A DNA stretch of 64,000 bases from Pseudomonas veronii (GTDB lineage Bacteria; Pseudomonadota; Gammaproteobacteria; Pseudomonadales; Pseudomonadaceae), in NCBI RefSeq assembly GCF_001439695.1, contig NZ_JYLL01000005.1:62001-126000 (forward strand), in the 5' to 3' direction. Every line of letters begins with the position of its first letter. Positions within the stretch are counted from its first letter, which is position 1. Positions 58,947-64,000 of this stretch are shown here, one piece after another. A program made the translations under genes and the position numbers. The notes under the pieces were generated by a model that saw only the letters and a list, made by a program, of their open reading frames with translations, had not been told where the DNA came from and searched no databases.

Positions 58947-59579
58947 ATGTACGTCGCCGAGTTTTTGACCGTGGCCTTGATTCACCTGCTGGCAGTGGCC
59001 AGCCCCGGTCCGGATTTCGCGGTGGTGGTGCGCGAAAGTGTCACCCACGGCCGCCGCGCCGGGACCTGGACCGCATTGGGCGTGGGCTCGGCGATTTTCC
59101 TGCACGTGGGGTACTCGTTACTCGGCATCGGTTTGATCGTGTCCCAGTCCATCGTGCTGTTCAACGCACTGAAATGGGCGGCGGCGGCCTACCTGCTGTA
59201 CATCGGCTTCAAGGCCCTGCGCGCGCAGCCGGCCAAGCCAGCCGCCGAGGGTGAACTGCACCGCGAAGTCGGCGAACGCACCCCACGCGGGGCGTTTACC
59301 GCAGGCTTTGTGACTAACGGTTTGAACCCCAAGGCCACGTTGTTCTTCCTGTCGCTGTTTACCGTGGTGATCAACCCGCACACACCGCTGGCGGTGCAGG
59401 CGGGTTATGGCGTGTACCTGGCGGTAGCGACGGCGGCGTGGTTCTGCCTGGTGGCGATGTTGTTCAGCCAGCAGCGGGTGCGTGCAGGGTTTGCGCGGAT
59501 GGGGCATTGGTTCGATCGGACGATGGGCGCGGTGTTGATTGCCATCGGCGTAAAACTGGCGTTCACCAGTATGAAATGA
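58947..59579 (+). CDS. LysE-family amino-acid exporter
   Basis: 210 residues and six helices. LLAVASPGPDFAVVVRESVTHGRRAG near residues 15-40 is the RhtB/LysE signature, and FVTNGLNPKATLFFLSLF is the second conserved half. It exports amino acids or similar small solutes. ATG at 58947 is used; GTG at 58941 is in frame two codons earlier, inside GGAGTGAG. Confidence 0.9.
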   Translation: MYVAEFLTVALIHLLAVASPGPDFAVVVRESVTHGRRAGTWTALGVGSAIFLHVGYSLLGIGLIVSQSIVLFNALKWAAAAYLLYIGFKALRAQPAKPAAEGELHREVGERTPRGAFTAGFVTNGLNPKATLFFLSLFTVVINPHTPLAVQAGYGVYLAVATAAWFCLVAMLFSQQRVRAGFARMGHWFDRTMGAVLIAIGVKLAFTSMK

Positions 59580-59672
59580 GTCGAACTCTCTTACGACCGG
59601 CACCAAGATGGAATATGGTTTTGTCCTTGGCAGAACCAGCGGGTTCGAAAGCCAATTTTTGTATAGGCGGCA

Positions 59673-60743
59673 TCACCATCTCCTGTTGGGGAAATCGACT
59701 TCACGTACTGGATGGGCGCTCTCCGGTAAGGGGTCGGTAAGCCCCTCGACATCTGTCTTCTCCTCGAATATTTGACCGTTGTTACCGACCAGCCTATAGC
59801 TATACGAAGGCAGTCTTTTCCCCCATTCGTCCACAATGAGGTAGCGCCCAAACCCGGGCTTATCCGGTTCTGGGAGCCAGTCGGGTAACAGCTGCGGGCG
59901 GGGGTCCCGACAATCGGCATAACGCCAGCGTGAAAAACACTCGGGGGCGCGTCCTGTGCGCAGGCTTTGTAGTTTCCAGAAGTCTGGCGTCGATTGACCA
60001 TCTGCCACGACATTGCCGTCGGGATAGGTGAAAGCGGTGTGGTTTCCCTCCTTTTTTTCCTTTGGCCCCGCCGAATAAACTATGAAATCGGAATGTATGA
60101 CTGGTTCGAAATATACCTGCCGCGCCTGTAATGCTTGGTAACTGAGGTAAATGCTGCCCTCGCCGGCCAAGCCCACAGTTTTTTTGTAAGGCCCCAAAAA
60201 CTCTTCATCGACCCAAGGGTAGTAATCCTTCTTGATCGTCAGATCGCCTTCAACCTTGATATCAGCTCCTCCCCGTGGCGAGTCGTTGTAGTCAAATATC
60301 ACAACCACGCCGCCCCCTCCCCCTGAAGTCACATTCTCGCCAAAACGCGTCGGATCGGCATAAGCCACGCCAAAGGTCACATTCGCCAAATGCCAGCGGC
60401 ACGCGCCACCGCCATCTTTCGGCAGTTCTACTTGGTAGAGATCACTCTGCCCCTGGCGCTCCAGTTCCTTGTAAACCGAGTGATGACCATCCCGTTCAGT
60501 GCGCTGGCCGCTGGCGCCGTAGTCGACACGCTTACAAATGGGCGAGCGGTACATCACCCACATGGTTTCGGTTTTTAGCTCCTTGGGCAGTTTCACGGTG
60601 ACGGTTATTTTTTCGCTGTTGGCAGGCGGCGCCAGACTGTAATCCTGACGGCATCCACTGAGGCTAAAAAACATCGCGCACACAACAGTGAGCAGGCGGA
60701 GAAACCGGATTTTGTTCTTTCGCGTGTTGATCGGCTTAACCAT
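59673..60743 (-). CDS. Lipoprotein of unknown family, probable immunity partner of the upstream lipase
   Basis: 356 residues. A lipoprotein signal (LLTVVCAMFFSLSGC) lipidates Cys31; the next residue is Arg, so it should sit in the outer membrane facing the periplasm. A glycine run (TSGGGGGVVVIFDYN) lies near residue 150; the rest has no motif I recognise. The ATG overlaps the lipase stop by 8 bp, so expression is tightly coupled. Codon use is A/T-richer than in most neighbours. The context of a class 3 lipase with a type VI-like N-terminus suggests it neutralises that lipase in the periplasm; that is inference. An earlier frame start at 60809 lies inside the lipase gene. Confidence 0.75.
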   Translation of the reverse strand: MVKPINTRKNKIRFLRLLTVVCAMFFSLSGCRQDYSLAPPANSEKITVTVKLPKELKTETMWVMYRSPICKRVDYGASGQRTERDGHHSVYKELERQGQSDLYQVELPKDGGGACRWHLANVTFGVAYADPTRFGENVTSGGGGGVVVIFDYNDSPRGGADIKVEGDLTIKKDYYPWVDEEFLGPYKKTVGLAGEGSIYLSYQALQARQVYFEPVIHSDFIVYSAGPKEKKEGNHTAFTYPDGNVVADGQSTPDFWKLQSLRTGRAPECFSRWRYADCRDPRPQLLPDWLPEPDKPGFGRYLIVDEWGKRLPSYSYRLVGNNGQIFEEKTDVEGLTDPLPESAHPVREVDFPNRRW

Positions 60744-62775
60744 CGGTCTTCTCGTAATAAGCTTTTGGGTCGGCAATGGCGTTAAAACGCTGCAGCGCCT
60801 CGGTGCCACCTGCTACTCGCTGGGTGATATGCAGGGCTTGGTCTACCAGGCGCTGTAAGTCGAGGAACACGCGATTGCGGGTTAGTTCGTCCTCGTGAAT
60901 GCTCCCGTAGTAATCCTTTAGCTGTTGTTCGAACTTGCGCCGTTGGACCTGTCGCTCCAGCAACGGATCGCGCTCTGCATCAATCGATTCCAGTAATTGG
61001 TTATGGATATAGGGTTGGTATTGCGACATGAAGTGATCGCCAATACGCGGCATTCGACCCGTCGCCGGGTTGCTGTAGCGAGGGAAGAACCGGGCCCGGC
61101 TTTCGGCGTTCAGCGATGTGTTCAGGCACTGCGTGGCCTGCTCGACTTGCTGGTCACCGTCCTCGCTCAGACTGGGGACCAAATACAGCTTGGCTTTTTC
61201 CGGCAGTTCGTAGGCGATAGTGCTGCGATAGGGCGTGCCATCGGGTTTGCGGTAAGCGGGGTATGGTGTGATCTCCTGTTGCTGGTGTTGCTTGGCCCGG
61301 AAAAACATGGCGATCTCACCGTGATGGCTGAACGGGTCTTCATGTTTGAATACTGCGCTGGAGACGGCTTGACGTAGCGACCAACTAAACCCAGCGAGCA
61401 GGCCGACAGGGCCATAGGCGTCATATAGGTAATTGTCCAGCGCGGCCTCGGGGGGCACGCGAGGAATGGCGTCCATGTCATTGACATGGCGAAAGTGCCA
61501 TAGGTCGCCCAAAAACTGTACGGCGTGGAGGGTGAAGGTGCGGGGCATGCCGTAGGTGTAGAGCAGAGGGTTATGGTTTTTCAGCGAGGCCGCGTGGATG
61601 AGGCCAAGCGCGCCGCCCAGGCTATGGCCGCAGATGAACAATTTTTTATCGCGAGCACCACCAAGAATCGTCTTGCCAAAATCAGTATCAAAAACTCTTC
61701 TCGCCACCTCAAAGGCATCGCGAAAGCCAAGGTGCACACTGCCCACAGCAGTAAGGTCAGGGCAAGGAACCTTAGGCTCGCAAACCGCAGCGATCTCCGG
61801 TTTCACAGGACGAAAGGTCGCATCGGTGATGAGGTCAGCAAGCCCTTCCATCTCAGTGCCGCGCCACGCCACCAACGCCTGGGATGCACTGATAGCGTAA
61901 AGCAGCTGGGTATGACCTTCCGGCACGTCTGCCTTAGCGGTATCCAAGGCTTTGATCGTCAAATAACGATCACTAAAAGGCACATCAACCACCACACATG
62001 GCCATGCCTGGCCGTTATCCCAAACCCGAGGTGTACGTGACAAATCCAGGCATTGCTGCTCGAAAAACTCGTTGACGGAACCCAGTTCGCGTTCATCCCG
62101 CGTGCTATACGCCAAAATACTCATCAACCCCAGGTTGTAGGCATTGACCAGGCTGTACCCAGACTGGTGATGCAACATCAGAGACCAGGCGCGAAATGGG
62201 CAGACTTCCAGCACATGACGACGGTCCAGTTCATCGCCACTGACGGTGAAGCCGTTGAACTTTCGTTCCGGGAAATGAAACGCCGGTAGCTTATTCGAAT
62301 CATTCAAGGGGGGCTGGAATGTTGGTTGTTGGTCACATAATTGACCGATTCGCAGATAGTGGTAACAGCGTCCCGCAGCCAGCGCCTGCTTCTCAATCGG
62401 CGAAAAGCCTGAGCGTTGCGGGCCATACAGCGGTGTACGATCCCCGATAACCGGTCGAGGCGGCTCTGCGCGCTCAGCACGCAAACGACGCGTTTGCAGT
62501 TGATCGGCCAAAGGGTTGGCCTCCATCAACAACGTGATAGGCAGCGGATGCAAGCCCTCAACGCGAATCACCCCCTCGGCATCGCTGCGGCCAAGAAACT
62601 CCGGCACAACACGCTCACGAGTGGCCTCATTCACCGCACGGTAAGGCAGGTTCGCCAGGGGCTCGCCCTGCTCATCCAGCAATTGGAACTCTATCCAATG
62701 CCGTTTCTGTTTGCCGCCGATGAAATCCTTGTTCGGGTTGAGTGTGTCCGTGCGGTGCATGGGATCGTTGTGCAT
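60736..62775 (-). CDS. Class 3 lipase-domain protein, candidate type VI secretion phospholipase effector
   Basis: 679 residues without signal peptide or membrane helix. Residues 27-80 (HWIEFQLLDEQGEPLANLPYR) form a small beta domain of the type found at the front of type VI cargo. The central part is a class 3 alpha/beta hydrolase: LVAWRGTEMEG (about 301-311), nucleophile Ser385 in GHSLGGA, Asp433/435 in VNDMDAIP and His484/485 in PFSHHGEI form a plausible triad. The C-terminal 150 residues are helical and charged. AAAGGA lies 6 bases before ATG. The gene is followed, with overlap, by a lipoprotein. No vgrG, hcp or PAAR gene lies nearby. Confidence 0.82.
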   Translation of the reverse strand: MHNDPMHRTDTLNPNKDFIGGKQKRHWIEFQLLDEQGEPLANLPYRAVNEATRERVVPEFLGRSDAEGVIRVEGLHPLPITLLMEANPLADQLQTRRLRAERAEPPRPVIGDRTPLYGPQRSGFSPIEKQALAAGRCYHYLRIGQLCDQQPTFQPPLNDSNKLPAFHFPERKFNGFTVSGDELDRRHVLEVCPFRAWSLMLHHQSGYSLVNAYNLGLMSILAYSTRDERELGSVNEFFEQQCLDLSRTPRVWDNGQAWPCVVVDVPFSDRYLTIKALDTAKADVPEGHTQLLYAISASQALVAWRGTEMEGLADLITDATFRPVKPEIAAVCEPKVPCPDLTAVGSVHLGFRDAFEVARRVFDTDFGKTILGGARDKKLFICGHSLGGALGLIHAASLKNHNPLLYTYGMPRTFTLHAVQFLGDLWHFRHVNDMDAIPRVPPEAALDNYLYDAYGPVGLLAGFSWSLRQAVSSAVFKHEDPFSHHGEIAMFFRAKQHQQQEITPYPAYRKPDGTPYRSTIAYELPEKAKLYLVPSLSEDGDQQVEQATQCLNTSLNAESRARFFPRYSNPATGRMPRIGDHFMSQYQPYIHNQLLESIDAERDPLLERQVQRRKFEQQLKDYYGSIHEDELTRNRVFLDLQRLVDQALHITQRVAGGTEALQRFNAIADPKAYYEKTDG

Positions 62776-63030
62776 AGCGGTCCTTTAGCGATGGATGCGA
62801 CGAAAGTCCAAAGCGTAAAGAGTTGCTATCCGTGACGAATGTCGGAAGGTTCGCCTTTCAGCGAAGGGTGCTTCCTGATCTAATTTGCTCATGTCCCGAA
62901 GAGAATGTTGGCGCAAAGCTATCATTCGCAGCAGGCTGCAAATCATTCCTTTGGCTGATTTGGTCGGCACCTAACGTCTCTACAGTGCAGGTCTTCAAGC
63001 CGAGACCGTGCAGTCATAAAAAGGGATTCG
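62776..63030. other. Divergent lipase/acyl-CoA ligase intergenic region (255 bp)
   Basis: A/T-richer than the genes, with no clear ORF; a frame at 62785-62970 (minus) lacks a ribosome site. It must contain promoters for both units, but no well-spaced -35/-10 pair was found. Confidence 0.5.
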
Positions 63031-64000
63031 TATGTTGCAGACCCGTGTTATCCCGCCCGCCGAAGGTGCGTACCAATATCCGCTGTTGATCAAACGCCTG
63101 CTCATGTCCGGGGCCCGCTATGAGAAGACCCGGGAAATCATCTATCGCGACAAGCTGCGCTACACCTATCCAACCCTGATCGAGCGGGTCGCGCGCCTGG
63201 CCAATGTGCTCACCGAAGCCGGGGTCAAGGCCGGTGATACCGTTGCCGTGATGGACTGGGACAGCCACCGTTACCTGGAATGCATGTTCGCCATCCCGAT
63301 GATCGGCGCGGTGATTCATACCATCAACGTGCGCCTGTCGCCGGAACAGATTCTCTACACCATGAACCACGCCGAGGACCGCTTTGTGCTGGTCAACAGC
63401 GAGTTCGTGGGGCTCTACCAGGCGATTGCCGGGCAGCTCACCACCGTCGACAAAACCTTGTTGCTGACCGATGCGGCCGAGAAAACCGCTGAACTGCCGA
63501 ACCTGGTGGGGGAGTACGAAACCCTGCTGGCCGCCGCCAGCCCGAAATACGATTTCGAGGATTTCGACGAAAATTCCGTCGCCACCACCTTCTATACCAC
63601 CGGCACCACCGGCAACCCCAAGGGTGTGTACTTCACCCATCGCCAATTGGTGCTGCACACCATCGGCGTGGCGACCATCATGGGCAGTGTCGACAGCGTT
63701 CGCTTGCTGGGCACCAACGACGTGTACATGCCGATCACGCCGATGTTCCACGTGCATGCCTGGGGCCTGCCGTATGTGGCCACCATGCTGGGCCTGAAAC
63801 AGGTCTACCCCGGGCGTTACGATCCGGAATACCTGGTGGAGCTGTGGCGCAAGGAGAAGGTCACCTTTTCCCACTGTGTGCCGACCATCCTGCAAATGGT
63901 ACTCAACGCCAAGGCCGCCCAGGGCGTGGACTTTGGCGGCTGGAAAATCGTCATCGGCGGCAGCGCCCTCAATCGCACGCTGTATGAAGCGGCCAAGGCC
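63031..64000 (+). CDS. Fatty-acid--CoA ligase (AlkK-type AMP-binding enzyme), 3' truncated by window
   Basis: The first 323 codons are seen and the frame is open to the window end. The AMP-binding signature is FYTTGTTGNPKG (about residues 188-199), and a second core ITPMFHVHAWGLPY matches medium/long-chain acyl-CoA synthetases. It activates fatty acids as acyl-AMP and then acyl-CoA for beta-oxidation. AAAAAGGGA 6 bases before ATG is the ribosome site. The rest of the gene and any partner acyl-CoA dehydrogenase lie outside the window. Confidence 0.9.

Noticed and set aside
59591..60013. Possible frameshifted C-terminal continuation of the lipoprotein
   Set aside because: The lipoprotein frame ends in a proper TGA and the alternative frame shows no resemblance that would require a shift.
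62785..62970. 61-residue minus-strand frame upstream of the lipase
   Set aside because: No ribosome site, no conserved look; more likely leader or promoter DNA.

Overview
The window is chromosomal DNA from a Pseudomonas, most likely the P. fluorescens group. The evidence is the gene order (gatCAB beside mreBCD; kdsD-kdsC-lptCAB-rpoN-hpf-ptsN-rapZ-ptsO divergent from mlaFEDCB-ibaG-murA-hisGDC; the Fur-type fagA-fumC-orfX-sodA operon), the high GC content with G/C-ending codons, and the many REP-type palindromes (TGTGGGAGGGGGCTTGC type and TGTAGGAGCGAGCTTGC type) between genes. Almost everything is core genome. No tRNA or rRNA gene, CRISPR array, insertion sequence or prophage was seen.

Layout. 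1-4846: D-galactarate/glucarate catabolism (semialdehyde dehydrogenase cut by the window edge, an MFS hexarate transporter, galactarate dehydratase). Its first intergenic gap holds a tandem array built from the 3' end of the dehydrogenase gene plus a paired REP element. 5084-7909: an AEC permease, then on the minus strand a short RlpA-like lipoprotein, a CaCA-type exchanger with unusual active-site substitutions, and a carboxymuconolactone-decarboxylase-like protein. 8067-11278: gatCAB (minus). 11489-20319: mreBCD, maf, rng and yhdP (plus), followed by a nitrilase-family hydrolase, tldD, darP (minus) and pmbA to 24697. 24795-28606: a Fur-controlled oxidative and iron-sparing operon, fagA-fumC-orfX-sodA, with a ZIP metal transporter 33 bp downstream. 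28645-35668 (minus): nitrogen PTS, rapZ, hpf, rpoN, LPS transport (lptABC) and Kdo synthesis (kdsC, kdsD). 35983-44213 (plus): Mla phospholipid transport, ibaG, murA, hisG, hisD, hisC, with a large nested inverted-repeat element between hisG and hisD. 44344-46980: uraA-upp (minus) and a purine phosphoribosyltransferase (plus). 46984-55942: a cupin, small conserved proteins, mqo, lipoproteins, an acyltransferase, a YedK/SRAP protein and an M48 protease. 56023-56815: a GDT1-type cation exporter behind a clear yybP-ykoY manganese riboswitch. 56868-59579: rsmC, a 2-hydroxyacid dehydrogenase and a LysE exporter. 59673-62775: a two-gene lipase/lipoprotein unit. The window ends inside an acyl-CoA ligase gene.

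How the genes work together. Envelope construction dominates: MreBCD sets rod shape, MurA starts peptidoglycan synthesis, KdsD/KdsC/LptABC make and export LPS, and MlaFEDCB with YhdP and the PlsC/PlsB-like acyltransferase concern phospholipids. A second theme is metals. Fur loss under iron starvation should induce an iron-free fumarase and a Mn superoxide dismutase with a possible divalent-metal importer, while excess manganese should induce the riboswitch-controlled exporter.

The least ordinary items are: the lipase/lipoprotein pair, which looks like an orphan type VI secretion phospholipase effector with its immunity protein; the REP-linked tandem duplication after the aldehyde dehydrogenase; the CaCA exchanger lacking both signature glutamates; the hisG-hisD inverted-repeat element; and the likely ATT start codon of mreC.
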